Positions 33,250-46,270 of a stretch of 64,000 nt of DNA are shown here, one piece after another. Made by a program: the position numbers and the translations under genes. The number at the start of each line of letters is the position of its first letter. Positions within the stretch are counted from its first letter, which is position 1. The notes beneath the pieces are model-generated. The model was not told where the DNA came from. It made no database searches and was given only the letters and a program-made list of their open reading frames with translations. This stretch comes from Wurfbainia villosa (taxonomy: Eukaryota; Streptophyta; Magnoliopsida; Zingiberales; Zingiberaceae), in contig CM045991.1 of NCBI GenBank assembly GCA_025175895.1, positions 77,053,174-77,117,173 of the forward strand. The letters run 5' to 3'.

Positions 33250-35153
33250 ATCTCCATCTTTTTTATGTTTGACAATAACTTTAAGTTAGGCTATCCCATA
33301 AGCCCAACTTGCCTCTTATTATGCCAAAGCATAATGAAGGTTTCCTAACTTAAACCCTTCATTTCTCCCCCATTGGCACATATAAAAAATCTCTCATCGT
33401 CAAATGAGTTCCTTCGTTCTCCTCCTTTCCCAATCCTTCATCTTTCATCCCTTTCATTCTTAGTGATAAAACCCTTATCACTAAATAAAAGGCAATTATT
33501 CATTATCCCACTTCTTAAAAATTCATCCATTATACCTAGATGAATAATCTCCCCCTAATGGCTTGCTACCCCCTTGACCATTGCACAACAATGTTCTTGG
33601 AGAGTTCCTAAGCCTATAGGAAATCTAAACTTTAAAATTAAGGATAAAAGTTCAAACTTGAACTTAAACATCACTTAAAGTTCAATTCTTACCATAATTA
33701 ACTCTCCAATTAATTTTCAATGAACATCTCACCCTTCCAATGCTTGTCTAAGCATATTATAGGGTTAGGAGTGGTTAAGGTACATAGGGTTGGTGATAAA
33801 TAGTTAAACAGATCTTGTTCATCCAAAATCAGCATCATCAATCGACTATGTGTTCGACCAGTCAACTGGCTACATAAGCAGTCGACTAGTTTTTGTATTT
33901 GCAGAAATCAAGTTTTTCAAATTGGAATTCAAAAATGCATAAGTAATTGTATGTTTTTAGACAAATCTTGAAACTTCATACGTACATTACTTATGCTAAA
34001 TACTATAGGTGAAAAATAGTTTTATATGAAAATACCCAATATTTTCCAAAAATAATACAAAGTTCAAAACCATTGAAACCTTCAATATTTTTTGTCTAAC
34101 TTGTATCAATATTCTCAATTGTGATTGCTATCAAAAGATAGACTTCATCAAGATTTTCTAAAATGATTTTAAAATTATTTTCGATCCTTATTTTCAATCA
34201 TGATCAATGGGATAAGTGTACATGACTTATACATTAGCTTTCCTCATGATTAATTTATGTCATATTATTATCTTGAGTTCATTTTGATGCAACATCTAAG
34301 CACCATGAACTTAACTCATTTTCCTAACATCTCACATGTGTCTAGAGTGTTTCAATACACACACATAGCTTCCCATGATTTTTGTGAGATATGGATTTTG
34401 TTCTTCTCTAAACTAAGGGCTCATGCATTGTTATCTAGACATATCCAATTTGACCTCCTTACCTAGGATATCAAATCATGCCATTTGTCCTCAAGTTCAA
34501 TATGATTATCTTAATGCATGAATATGATCATGGTGAGATGTGGATTTTGTTTTTCTCTAAACTAAGGGTTCATGCATGGTTATCTAGGCATATCCAATTT
34601 GACCTCCTTACCTAGGATATCAAATCATGCCATTTGTCCTTAAGTTCAATTTGATTATCTTAATGCATCAATATAATCATGGCATATATTGATTGCATAA
34701 TTTAAAAATATTTTCCAATGATACATGATGTTATGACATGATAAAATTAACCTAAGTATTAGTATGACATATTCTAAATAATCATGTGATACATGATGTC
34801 ATGACATGGAGTATGACAAGCAAAGCATGACAAATTTTATAATATATGGTATATAAATACCTAAGTTTTGAATCTAATTGTAATTTGCTAGGATTATATC
34901 AAATACCAAACTTGACACAACAACCTGTTGACTCTCACAAGCGTGCCAAAATCCCAACTTGGCACACTATTGCCTCTAGCCTAATTGTGCCAATCATGAT
35001 CAACTTTTCAAAATTCCATTATTTCAATTGGCACATCCTAAAATCTTTTAGGATCATAATCTAATTCCATTTTCAAAGTATCATTATACCTCTAAAATGC
35101 TCTAAAGTGTTAACTCCACTATGGTTAAGTTAACTACCTTTCCATTTTAAGTT
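33250..35153 (-). other. Non-coding 3' interior of J
   Basis: 1.9 kb without a supportable gene. Its reverse complement matches the interior of X (1-1528) in blocks. It contains a 149-bp tandem duplication at 34384-34680 and ends at the GACAT target of the M array. Confidence 0.65.
34384..34680. repeat. 149-bp tandem duplication in J
   Basis: Two near-identical copies begin GTGAGATATGGATTTTGTT (34384) and GTGAGATGTGGATTTTGTT (34533) and share CTACCTAGGATATCAAATC-type text. They differ by a few substitutions. Confidence 0.85.
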
Positions 35154-35964
35154 GACATTGTTGGGTTTCCGGCACCGCGGCGTGTGTGTGTTCGATCACG
35201 TTTCGTAAACATGAACACAGCGGAAGCAATAAAAATAATAAATCTACATTTATTACAACACACACAACGCACGCATGCATATTACAACAAGTGTAGACAT
35301 AACCGTAAATTTAAATTTGCAATAAAAGTAAATTTATCTACGTTATACCTTTCGTATGACGTGTAGCGGGAACGACATCAACCGGAACGATCCTCGCTAG
35401 AATCGTCTCTATCCGTATCCACGCCGAGTTCCTCGGGATGGCTTCGCTAAGCCACGAGCTTCGTCTTCGTACGGGTTACTAGCCTCGTGTTGAAGACGAC
35501 GTGATCGAGAGATGATCACGATCCGAATCCAAATTCGGATCCTGATACGAGTTCTCAAAACTCGCTTATCCGGAGAGGTATTCGTCAACCAATTGACGAA
35601 TCCTTCGTCCTCCACCTCAGAGGATTATCGGAGATCGAATCCCCGGTAAGTTAGCCGCTGTCGGAGCTCTAACCGTCGTCCAAACGACGCTCCGACGAGA
35701 GGAGAAGAAGCTGTCCAGAAAACTGGACAGCTTGGTGGAGGAGTAGGCGCCGGCCAAAACAAGGAAGCCAAGTGCTCACCTTTTCACCGAGGCCTAGGAA
35801 GATCACCGGAGGGTCGCCGGAGGGTTGACCGGCTGAAGCTTGGATGCCGGCAAGGAGATGGACGGCGGCACACCTAGGGTTGGCGCTGAAATCTCCAAGG
35901 ATGAGGTGGGCGGCAACCTTAGGGGAAGGGTTTTGGATTAGGACTTAATTATCCCTTAAGCCCT

Positions 35965-35972
35965 CTTTTATA
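35965..35972 (-). promoter_or_regulatory. TATA box, LTR1 of M
   Basis: Minus-strand TATAAAAG (TCTCTATAAAAGAGGGC), itself nearly palindromic. Equivalent boxes lie at 43270-43277, 50502-50509 and 57611-57618 in LTR2 to LTR4. Confidence 0.65.
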
Positions 35973-36042
35973 GAGAACTACTTCTCTTAATGGTTATTGG
36001 ATCATAACCATTAGGCCCGTTAACCCGCTCCATTAAGATAAG

Positions 36043-36180
36043 TTAAAATAAACCAAACCATGATGGTTTATTTTAAGTTAAAACGAACCGAACCAACTTT
36101 TGGTTCATTCGTTTAAAATAAACCAAACCCTTTGGTTTATTCTCATCCATTTGATTAGAACCAAACCATTTTGGTTCATC
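36043..36180. repeat. Cluster of inverted repeats upstream of the M promoter
   Basis: Three to four short hairpins stand in a row: TAAAATAAACCA / TGGTTTATTTTA with perfect 12-base arms, AATAAACCAAA / TTTGGTTTATT with perfect 11-base arms, an imperfect pair around GAACCGAACCAAC / TTGGTTCATTC, and GAACCAAA / TTTTGGTTC. The cluster lies 70-210 bp upstream of the minus-strand TATA box and recurs in LTR2 (from 43343), LTR3 (from 50580, one hairpin damaged) and LTR4 (from 57688). Confidence 0.75.
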
Positions 36181-37549
36181 CATTACATCTTTATAAGACT
36201 CGGCCCATCCACGCTTCCATTGCGACTGAAACGATTTCATGCTCGCTTTATGTTTGGTCCAACCAACCCTAGTTTCTCTCGGTCTGAGAATCCCATTCTC
36301 AAGCTCATTTTAAATCCTTTGGATTACGCTCGTTGTGCGTGTGACCAAATAGGTTCTCGGTTTATGTTGGTCGTCTATAATTAACCATTAATTATAGAAC
36401 GATCATGAGTGGCACCTAGTAGTACATCATGATCCCCAATTAACCGAAAAGATCAACGGTTGATCCAGAACTATTTCTGAAACCCTTGAGCAGCTCGAAT
36501 GATTCGTGCCCCATTCCCTTCACTCATCTTATACCCACTTGGTTCAGGACATGGTCTATAGTGTCACCTCACTAGGCGACTACGCCACACCTAGCCCAAG
36601 TATCATTTCCTCGTCCTACGGATTCTAGTTACTCCACATGTATCAAAGAGTACCTTACTCTAAACATGTAATGCTTTGGCCAAAGACTTTAGTAACAATC
36701 CGACGAGAGGCCATGGGTATACATCTCCTCGCAAGGAGTGGTGAATCCTTTATAGGCTATTCAAACACCTTCGATCACTTTGACTTATACCCAATCATCA
36801 CGGGTCCACATCTCCTTAGAGATGCTTGCTTAAGATGTCAAAGCATAAGTCTCTATGAAAAAGATGACTTGAATACCGCAAGTCAAAGGAACATCGCACT
36901 TAAGCCACAGTAAGAACTTCATTGACATATCTATATATGCAGAGAACTATATGAAGTCTTACGGCTGGTCACTCCAATGAACTAGTTACCATAACTAGCA
37001 TCCACGATTAACTCCGGACATCACTATGTCTCCAGCCAGCGAGAATCAGCTGCTTGGATACACCAAGGAGTATACCTCGTGCTATTCTCGACAGAATTGA
37101 TGGTGTCCAAATCCATCAATTCATCGACTAGGGATAATTCCGATAAATCACAATTACACATGTAGAGATACTCACTAGTTGTGATCCAATCACAAATTAT
37201 CTCATGCTGTGAATCGTATCGTGGACATTCAGTAAATGAGTTTAAGATCCAATCAAATACATAAAACATGTATACTTAAATAGTGAATCTTCATTTATCA
37301 TATAAATGGTTCATACATAAGGCGATTGCCTTAGGACATCTCTCATATATTACTAACAGACTCCCACTTGGCCTAATGTCAATCGCTACGGTATCCAATA
37401 CCATAAGCTCTAACATGACCCTCAAACTTACTTTGAGGTAATGCTTTAGTCAACGGATCCGCTAAGTTCCTTTCAGTGGGAATTTTCTCGATTTGTATTT
37501 CGTTCCTACTGATGATCTCTCTGATAAGATGATAGCGGCGAAGCACATG

Positions 37550-38870
37550 TTTGGATCATTGATGAGACCACATCAAGTTTAGAGATGAACTTCTTGATCC
37601 AAACCGCTTCCTTTGCTGCTTCTGAAGCTGCAATGTATTCTGCCTTAGTGGCAGAATCCGCTATAGCGTCAAGCTTGGAACCTTTCCAACTTATTGCGCC
37701 TCCATTCTAGGTGAATACATACCCAGACTGAGACATGGAATCATCCTTGTCTGTCTGGAGCTGGCATCCGTATACCCACGTATCACCATGTACCCTTCTC
37801 CATATATTAGGAACACATCCTTAGTTCTTCTCAAGTACTTAAGGATCGTCTTAATACGCCAATGATCCATTCCTCGATCGGATCGGTATCCGCCGTGACA
37901 CTCAGCATACGATACATCGGGCCTTGTACATAACATAGCATACATGATAGATCCTATTATGGATGCATAGGGAATCTTACTCATGCAAATCCTCTCGCCT
38001 TCTGGCGCACATTACAGACTTCGAAAGGTGTACCCCATGCCCGATGGGTAAGAAACCTTTCTTGGATTCCGACATGCTAAACCTCTTTAGCACTCGGTCT
38101 ATATATGTAGATCATGAAGACCAAGCAACCGTTTCGATCTATCTCTATAGATCTTAATCCCGAGGATGTAGGTTGCTTCTCCCAAGTCTTTCATGGAGAA
38201 TGTCTTGGATAACCAAACCTTCACTGACTGTAAGATTGAAACATCGTTTCCTATAAGTAGTATGTCATCGACATACAATACTAGGAATACGACTGCACTC
38301 CCACTAACCTTCTTGTACACACAAGGTTCGTCGATTTTGTGAGAAATCAAACTTTTGATTGTCTCATCAAAACGGATATTCCAGCCTTCGGATGCTTGCT
38401 TCAATCCATAAATGGATCGCCGCAATTTGCATACCTTGGTTTTATCAACCGATGTGAAACCTCAGTCAGATCATATACACGCCCTCGAAAGGTGTTTCAT
38501 TAAGGAAAGCGTTACATCCATCCGCCATATCTCATAATCATAATGAGCCGCTATGGCCAGAGCATCCGAATGGATTTAAGATAGCTACAAAGTAATAGGT
38601 TTCGTCATAATCAACACCTTGTTTTTGACGATATCCTTTCGCCACCAATCTAGCCTTATAGGTAATCACATTACCATCCATGTCGGTTTTCTTCTTGAAA
38701 ACCCACTTGCACCCTATAGGCTTTATCCTTCAGTGGGTCAACCAAGTTCCAAACTTGGTTTTCATACATGGAATCCATTTCCGACTTCATGGCACCAAGC
38801 CACTTATCCCTTTCTCAACTTGTCAAGACTTCTTCATAACCGTAGGCTCTCATCATCAATGAGTAACACG
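37550..38870 (-). pseudogene. M unit 1: reverse transcriptase and RNase H
   Basis: The frame 38425-38099 has RSIYGLKQASEGWN and the intact FLVLYVDDILLIGND. The RT start (38870-38430) is broken by several small indels compared with unit 2. RNase H (37984-37550) has TRPDVSYA, ILKYLRRTKD and GYTDAS. It then loses one base (about 37757-37765) and meets TAG (37707-37709) just before GGAISWKGSKLD. The acidic E of TKAEYIAAS survives downstream in the restored frame. Confidence 0.75.
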
Positions 38871-39922
38871 TCGTTCGATTCACTTACAAGAAATCCATAT
38901 CTCTCAGGAATATTGCGTGTTCTACCAGATCTACGAAGATGTGGTGTTACAATAGGTCCAGCCGATTGCTCATCACTATGAGTTGTCGGCTGTTGTGCTT
39001 CACCAGGTATCTCATCAATGTCTATTTGAGTCTCTCGAGCCTCCTCAAGCTCGACGACACTCCCACTGTTTTCTTGCAAGAGAAACTCTTTCTCTAGAAA
39101 CACAGCATGCCTCGAAACAAACACCTTTTGTTCCACAGGATGATAGAATTGGTAACCCCTTGTTTCCTTAGGGTATCCAATAAATAGACATTTATCAGAC
39201 TTAGCATCCCATTTGTCTGATACAGTCCGCTTCACATAAGCAGACAACCCCATATCTTCAAGTAAGATACATGAGGTTTCTTACTATTCCATATCTCATA
39301 TGGAGTAGTTGAGAATACCTTTGTAGGCATTCTGTTTAACAAGTAAACAGCTGTCTGAAGTGCATATCCCCAAAATGACTTGGGAAGAGTTGCATGATTC
39401 ATCATTGACCTGACCATGTCCAACAAGGTCCTAAGCTTCCTGATACACCATTATGTCCGTGGTGTATAGGGCGGAGTCCATTGAGACAATATACCATTGT
39501 CTCTAGATAATCAAGAAACTCTTGACTTAAGTATTCACCACCTCGATCCGATCAAGTATTTTAATACTCTTGTCATGTTGTTTCTCTACTTCATTTCTGA
39601 ATTCTTTGAACCTTTCAAAGGCTTCAGACTTGTGTTTCATCAAGAACACATACCCAAACCGTGAGTGATCATCGGTGAAGGTAATGAAGAAGCTATAGCC
39701 TCCTAATGCTTGAGTTGACATAGGTCCACATACATCAGTATGTACTAGACCTAGTAACTCTCCCACTCGTTCACCTTTTCCAGTAAAAGGTAACTTAGTC
39801 ATCTTGCCTTTTAAGCATGATTCGCATGTATCGTATGAATCCAATTCAAACGATTCCAGAATTCCACATCGGTGTAATTCGGACATGCGTTTCTTGCTTA
39901 TATGGCCAAGACGAAATGCCAC
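38834..39922 (-). pseudogene. M unit 1: integrase
   Basis: The frame 39922-39527 carries CLKGKMTKLPF, LGLVHTDVCGPMS (first catalytic Asp) and FTDDHSRFGYVFLMKHKSEAFERFKEF. The next part (39500-39430) is broken across the region of the second Asp and the Glu. LDMVRSMMNHATLPKSFWGYAL and YEIWNSKKPHVSYLKIWG follow at 39426-39232. The C-terminal frame 39253-38834 has KCLFIGYPKETRGYQFY and the HLRRSGRTRNIPERYGFL linker to RT. Integrase inserts the element DNA into the genome. Confidence 0.75.
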
Positions 39923-41180
39923 ATATAGGAGTCTATTTGATTATCCTTTCGAGCACGCGTGTTGCTCGCTTCGATATTGAAAATGTCACTGGATACGTCC
40001 AACGTATAAATGCCATTACTCAAGGTTCCAGTTCTATAAAGTATGCCATTTAAAGTTATATAACAACAATTCTTACTAAACGTCAAATGGAAACCATTTC
40101 TATTTAAACAGAAAATAGAAACAATGTTCTTTATTAGAGAAGGAAGATAATAGCAATTGTCCAGTTCTAAGACTAGTCCACTAGGGAGCTTCAGCAAATA
40201 AGTTCCGATGGCGACCGCAGCAACCTTTTCTCCATTGCCAACTCGCAAATTTGACTCCCCTCTGACAAGTCTTCTTCTATTCCTTAGCCCCTGTATGTCA
40301 TTACATATATGTGAGCCACACCCAGTAACCAATACCCAAGTGTCTAAGGAAATAGAATGACAATCAATAACGAAGATACCTGAAGAGGATGGGGCATCGG
40401 ATGCCTTCTTCTTCTTCATGGCCTCAAGATAAATCTTGCAGTTTCTTCGCCAGTGGCGTTCCTTGCCACAGTGATGGCAAGTGCCCTTTTTTGCTGGTTC
40501 TGCCTTCTTTGCCTTTTTGTTCTTTCCTTTCTTCTGTTCTTTTGCCTTCCTCTTAGAACCTTTCTTTGAGGAATCAACTAACAGAACCGCCTTCTCCTCA
40601 TGCTTCACAAAAGGCTCCACAGTCTTCAGCATGTTGAGGAGCTCGGGAATGGTGGATTCCAATTTGTTCATCCGATAGTTCATCACAAACTGCGAGAAAC
40701 TCTTGGGCAAACAATGCAGAATTAAGTCAATACTTAACTCATGATCCATCACAAAACTGAGGGTAGCTAGCCGCTCGATGTACCCGTTCATCTTTAGCAC
40801 AAACTGTACTACAGACGAACCTTCTTGCATCTTCGTGGTGAAGAGGAGCCTAGAGACCTCGAACCTTTCGGATCTCGCTTGCTCATCGAACAACTCATGA
40901 AGATGGAAGACTATAGTATTAGCATCCATATGCTCATGCTGCTTTTGCACTGTACCATCACCGCTAGCATGATGCAACTCGCCACCTCGGGACCGCCACA
41001 TGCTTCGATAGACCAACATTTGGTCTGAGTTGCATCGCCCTTAGGACGGGAGAAGAGGCTCTTCAAGGACATATGCAAGCTTTTCCGCTTGAGAACAATT
41101 CTCGTGTTTCTAAGCCACCTGTGAAGTTAGGCCCACCACTTGTTCAATCCAAAATAGTGCAAATTCAAAGACGCTATGAT
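39898..41180 (-). pseudogene. M unit 1: gag and protease
   Basis: A 373-residue frame (41019-39898) covers most of Gag, with LFDEQARSERFEVSRLLFTTKMQEGSS, a basic KKGSKRKAKEQKKGKNKKAKK stretch and the zinc knuckle CHHCGKERHWRRNC (about 40482-40440). It runs on into the protease. The protease motif reads WVLVTGCGSH: the catalytic Asp is Val (about 40327-40329), while units 2 and 3 keep Asp. The original start (ATG near 41178) is altered to ATA. Confidence 0.75.
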
Positions 41181-42443
41181 CAATTTATTGACCTAGAAAT
41201 ACAAAACGAGCATATATGAGAAAATGATTTTAAAATGCATCAATATACATTTATAAATCCCATTCATTTTTCAATTTCAAAACCCCAAAATCACTTCGAG
41301 ATCGTAGGTCCATCTCCGAATGGGTCGATATCCATCATAGTTATGAACAACCTCGAGAGAGTCCAACAAGTCATTCATAACTACGACGGTAGGTATCAAC
41401 TATACCGATTGCATATCACGTATATGCAACTATCACAATGTGCTATCAACTAATTGAATGTTCACACATACATTGGGTTGTTAACACATTAACAAGTATG
41501 CATCATATGCATAGCACCCAACTTCACCTCCCTTTACATCGACCTTGGAGAGAGTCCAACAAGCCGATGCTCCACGTTAAAGCCAACCCATTATTCGGGA
41601 AATAGTTTTAATATGGTTAGAGCGCATTCAACCAATTAGCCCAGCTTGGAGAGAGTCCAACAACCAAAGCTAACGATTGACCTCTGACTCTTACCATATT
41701 AGTATTAAACTATTCCATGGTTTGAACATGTTCGGGTTCGAGCCGGGCTTGGAGAGAGTCCAACAACCCAAACAAGAAACGGAACTCTGGTTCTAACCAT
41801 ATTAATGGAAGGTGTAGGCTTTAATATTGTTTAAGGGTTTTTATGTCTCATCCTCTTTGCATGCAAATAACTATTATCTACATGTCATGGCATACATGGC
41901 ATACATCTACATGTCACGACACTCATGGCATAATGTTATGCATCTAATGCAATTACATGGCATACAATTATGTCATGTATATAATTTCCTTATATATCAT
42001 AACTATTTATGGAAATAAAATATGTTTAAGATTTGATTCTCCAAATCAAATCATAATTAAATTAGGAAACAAATTTCCAAATCTAATCACATATTTTATT
42101 CATGGAATTATTTGATTAAGGAAAATCTATTTAGGAAACCAAATTCCTAAATCATTAAAACTACTTATGGAAATAAAATATTTTAAGATTTGATTTCCCA
42201 AATCAAATCATGATTAAATTAGGAAACAAATTTCCAGAATCTAATCAAATATTTTATTTATGGAAAATATCAATTTCCATAAATACTTCCAACTTTCCAA
42301 AAGTGGAAGATTTCCATAAATACTTCTAGACTTTCCAAAATTGAAAAATGTCCATAAATACTTCTAAATTTCCAAAATTAGAAAATTTCCAGAAATACAT
42401 TATGACTATCGCAAAACCATTTTTACGATTATGTCAAACACAA
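41181..42443 (-). other. Leader of M unit 1
   Basis: No gene. On the minus strand it has four copies of TTGTTGGACTCTCTCCAAG or close variants (near 41355, 41547, 41650 and 41752), then an AT-rich block with two copies of a segment around AAGATTTGATT..CAAATCAAATCA and four copies of TTTCCATAAATACTTCTA (42270-42390). Units 2 and 3 have the same leader at 48479-49750 and 55674-56854. Confidence 0.65.
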
Positions 42444-42458
42444 CTGGCTCGATACTAA

Positions 42459-44642
42459 TCAAGTTTCCGATCACAAGGCAGTGTGTGTGTCGATCATGTT
42501 TCAGAAACATGAACACAAATGAAGCAATAAAAATAATAAATCTACATTTATTACAACACACACAACACACATGCATATTACAACAAGTGTAGACATAACC
42601 GTAAATTTAAATTTGCAATAAAAGGAAATTTATCTACGTTATACCTTCAGATGACGTGGCGGAACGGCATCAACCGAACGATCCTCGCTAGAATCGCTCT
42701 ATCCGATATCCACGCCGAGTTCCTCGATGACTGCGCTAAGTCACGAGCTTCGTCTTCGTACGGGTTACTAGCCTCGTGTTGAAGACGACGTGATCGAGAG
42801 ATGATCACGATCCAAATCCAAATTCGGATCCAAAACGAGTTCTCAAAACTCGCTTCTCCGGAGAGGTATTCATCAATCAATTGACAAATCCTTCGTCCTC
42901 CACCTCAGAGGATTACCGGAGATCGAATCCCCGGTAAGTTAGCCGCTGTCGGAGCTCTAACCGTCGTCCAAACGACGCTCCGACGAGAGGAGAAGAAGCT
43001 GTCCAGAAAACTTGACAGCTTGGTGGAGGAGTAGGCGCCGGCCAAAACAAGGAAGCCAAGTGCTCACCTTTTCACCGAGGCCTAGGAAGATCACCGGAGG
43101 GTCGCCGGAGGGTTGACCGGCTGAAGCTTGGACGCCAGCAAGGAGATGGACGGTGGCACAACAAGATGGGCGGCACACCTAGGGTTGGCGCCGAAATCTC
43201 CAAGGATGAGGTGGGCGGCAACCTTAGGGCAAGGGTTTTGGATTAGGGCTTAATTATCCCTTAAGCCCTCTTTTATAGAGAACTACTTCTCTTAATGGTT
43301 ATTGGATCATAACCATTAGGCCCGTTAACCCGCTCCATTAAGATAAGTTAAAATAAACCAAACCATGATGGTTTATTTTAAGTTAAAACGAACCGAACCA
43401 ACTTTTGGTTCATTCGTTTAAAATAAACCAAACCCTTTGGTTTATTCTCATCCATTTGATTAGAACCAAACTATTTTGGTTCATCCATTACGCTTTATAA
43501 GACTCGCCCATCCACGCCTCCATTGCGATCAAACGATTTCATGCTCGCCTTATGTTTGGTCCAACCAAACCTAGTTTCTCTCGGTCTGAGAATCTCATTC
43601 TCAAGCTCGTTTTAAATCTTTTGGATTACGCTCGTTGTGCGTGTGACCAAATAGGTTCTCGGTTTATGTTGGCCGTCTATAATTAACCATTAATTATAGA
43701 ACGATCATGAGTGGCACCTAGTAGTACATCATGATCCCCAATTAACCGAAAAGATCAACCGCTTGATCCGTAACTATTTCTCAAACCCTTCAAGAGCTCG
43801 AATGATTCGTGCCCCATTCCTTCACTCATCTTATACCCACTTGGTTCAGACATGGTCTATAGTGTCACCTCACTAGGTCGACTACGCCACACCTAGCCCA
43901 AGTATCATTTCCTCGCCCTACGGATTCTAGTTACTCCACATGTATCAAGAGTACCTTACTCTAAACATGTAATGCTTTGGCCAAAGACTTTAGTAACAAT
44001 CCGACGAGAGGCCATGGGTATACATCTCCTCGCAAGGAGTGGTGAATCCTTTATAGGCTATTCAAACACCTTCGATCACTTCGACTTATACCCAATCATC
44101 CCGGGTCCACATCTCCTTAGAGATGCTTGCTTAAGATGTCAAAGCATAAGTCTCTATGATCAAGATGACTTGAATACCGCAAGTCAAAGGAACATCGCAC
44201 TTAAGCCACAAGAAGAACTTCATTGACATATCTATATATGCAGAGAACCATATGAAGTCTTAGTCACTCCAATGAACTAGTTACCATAACTAGCATCCAC
44301 GATTAACTCCGACATCACTATGTCTCCACCAAAGGAGAATCACCGCTTGATACACCAAGGAGTATACTCGTGTTAGTCTCGTAATTGATGGTGTCCAAAT
44401 CCATCAATTCATCGACTAGGATAATTCCGATACATCACAATTACACATGTAGAGATACTCACTAGTTGTGATCCAATCACAAATTCTCTCATGCCGTGAA
44501 TCGACGTGACATTCAAGAAATGAGTTTAAGATCCAATCAAATACATAAAACATGTATACTCAAATAGTGAATCTTCATTTATCATATAAATGGTTCATAC
44601 ATAAGGCGATTGCCTTAGGACATCTCTCATATATTACTAACA
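42459..44642 (-). repeat. LTR2 of array M
   Basis: About 2184 bp. Its first bases are degraded (ATCAAGTTTCCG instead of TGTTGGGTTTCCG), as is the neighbouring primer site (GGCTCGATACTAATC at 42447-42461), so the start is approximate. The other end is intact (ATTACTAACA). Confidence 0.75.
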
Positions 44643-44834
44643 GACTCCCACTTGGCCTAATGCCAATCGCTACGGTATCCAATACCATAAGCTCTAACAT
44701 GACCCTCAAACTTATTTTGAGGTAATGCTTTAGTCAAGGGATCCGCTAAGTTCCTTTCAGTGGGAATTTTCTCGATTTGTATTTCGTTCCTACTGATGAT
44801 CTCTCTGATAAGATGATAGCGGCGAAGCACATGT

Positions 44835-46270
44835 TTGGATCATTGATGAGACCACATCAAGTTCAGAGATGAACTTCTTGATCCAAACCACTTCCTTTGC
44901 TGCTTCCAAAGCTGCAATGTATTCTGCCTTAGTGGCAGAATCCGCTATAGCGTCAAGCTTGGAACCTTTCCAACTTATTGCGCCTCTATTCTAGGTGAAT
45001 ACATACCCAGACTGAGACATGGAATCATCCTTGTCTGTCTAGAGCTGGCATCCGTATACCCACGTATCACCATGTACCCTTCTCCATATATTAGGAACAC
45101 ATCCTTAGTTCTTCTCAAGTACTTAAGGATCGTCTTAACAGTCGCCCAATGATCCATTCCCGGATCGGACTGGTATCTGCTCGTGACACTCAGAGCGTAC
45201 GATACGTCGGGCCTTGTACATAACATAGCATACATGATAGATCCTATTGCGGATGCATAGGGAATCTTACTCATGCAAATCCTCTTGTCTTCTGTGCGCG
45301 GACACATAGACTTCGAAAGGTGTACCCCATGCCTGATGGGTAAGAAACCTTTCTTGGATTCCGACATGCTAAACCTCTTTAGCACTCGATCTATATATGT
45401 AGATTGCGAAAGACCAAGCAACCGTTTCGATCTATCTCTATAGATCTTAATCCCGAGGATGTAGGTTGCTTCTCCCAGGTCTTTTATGGAGAATGTCTTG
45501 GATAACCAAACCTTCACTGACTGTAAGATTGAAACATCGTTTCCTATAAGTAGTATGTCATCGACATACAATACTAGGAATACGACTGCACTCCCACTAA
45601 CCTTCTTGTACACACAAGGTTCGTCTGGATTTTGTGAGAAATCAAACTTTTTGATTGTCTCATCAAAATGGATATTCCAACTCCTGGATGCTTGCTTCAA
45701 TCCATAAATGGACCGTCGCAATTTGCATACCTTGGTTTTATCAACCGATGTGAAACCCTCAGGCTGTATCATATACACGTCCTCGAGCAGGTTTCCATTA
45801 AGGAAAGCTGTTTTCACATCCATTTGCCATATCTCATAATCATAATGAGCCGCTATGGCCAGGAGCATCCGAATGGATTTAAGCATAGCTACAGGCGAAT
45901 AGGTTTCGTCATAATCAACACCTTGTTTTTGACGATATCCTTTCGCCACCAATCTAGCCTTATAGGTAATCACATTACCATCCATGTCGGTTTTCTTCTT
46001 GAAAACCCACTTGCACCCTATAGGCTTTATCCCTTCAGGTGGGTCAACCAAGTTCCAAACTTGGTTTTCATACATGGAATCCATTTCCGACTTCATGGCA
46101 CCAAGCCACTTATCCCTTTCTGAACTTGTCAGCACTTCTTCATAACTGGTAGGCTCCTCATCATCAATGAGTAACACGCCTTTCGATTCACTTACGAGAA
46201 ATCCATATCTCTCAGGAATATTGCGTGTTCTACCAGATCTACGAAGATGTGGTGTTACAAATAGGTCCAA
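44835..46270 (-). pseudogene. M unit 2: reverse transcriptase and RNase H, 431-residue open frame
   Basis: This is the longest frame in the window (46270-44975). It runs from VTPHLRRSGRTRNIPERYGFL through WVFKKKTDMDGNVITYKARLVAKGYRQ, MDVKTAFLNGNLLEDVYMIQPEGF, RSIYGLKQASRSWN and the active FLVLYVDDILLIGND to the first half of RNase H (GYTDAS). The RT domain looks intact and is the best copy for classifying the family. RNase H then shows the same missing base (about 45041) and TAG (44991-44993) as units 1 and 3. Confidence 0.85.

Larger units (their letters stand above)
35159..37358 (-). repeat. LTR1 of array M
   Basis: 2200 bp, TGTTGGGTTTCC to ATTACTAACA on the plus strand. It is the best-preserved LTR copy. 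The minus-strand TATA box is at 35965-35972, with a cluster of hairpins upstream (36043-36180). The leader region 35860-35930 lacks a short segment present in LTR2. The polypurine tract GGCCAAGTGGGAGTC (minus strand, 37359-37373) abuts it. Confidence 0.85.

Noticed and set aside
35184..35366. Short plus-strand frame at the end of M LTR1, with a variant at 49788
   Set aside because: It is antisense in the LTR. Frame and length differ between the LTR copies.
36003..36180. Possible MITE because of strong inverted repeats
   Set aside because: It has no target duplication of its own, and the repeats are present at the same place in all four M LTRs, so they are part of the LTR.
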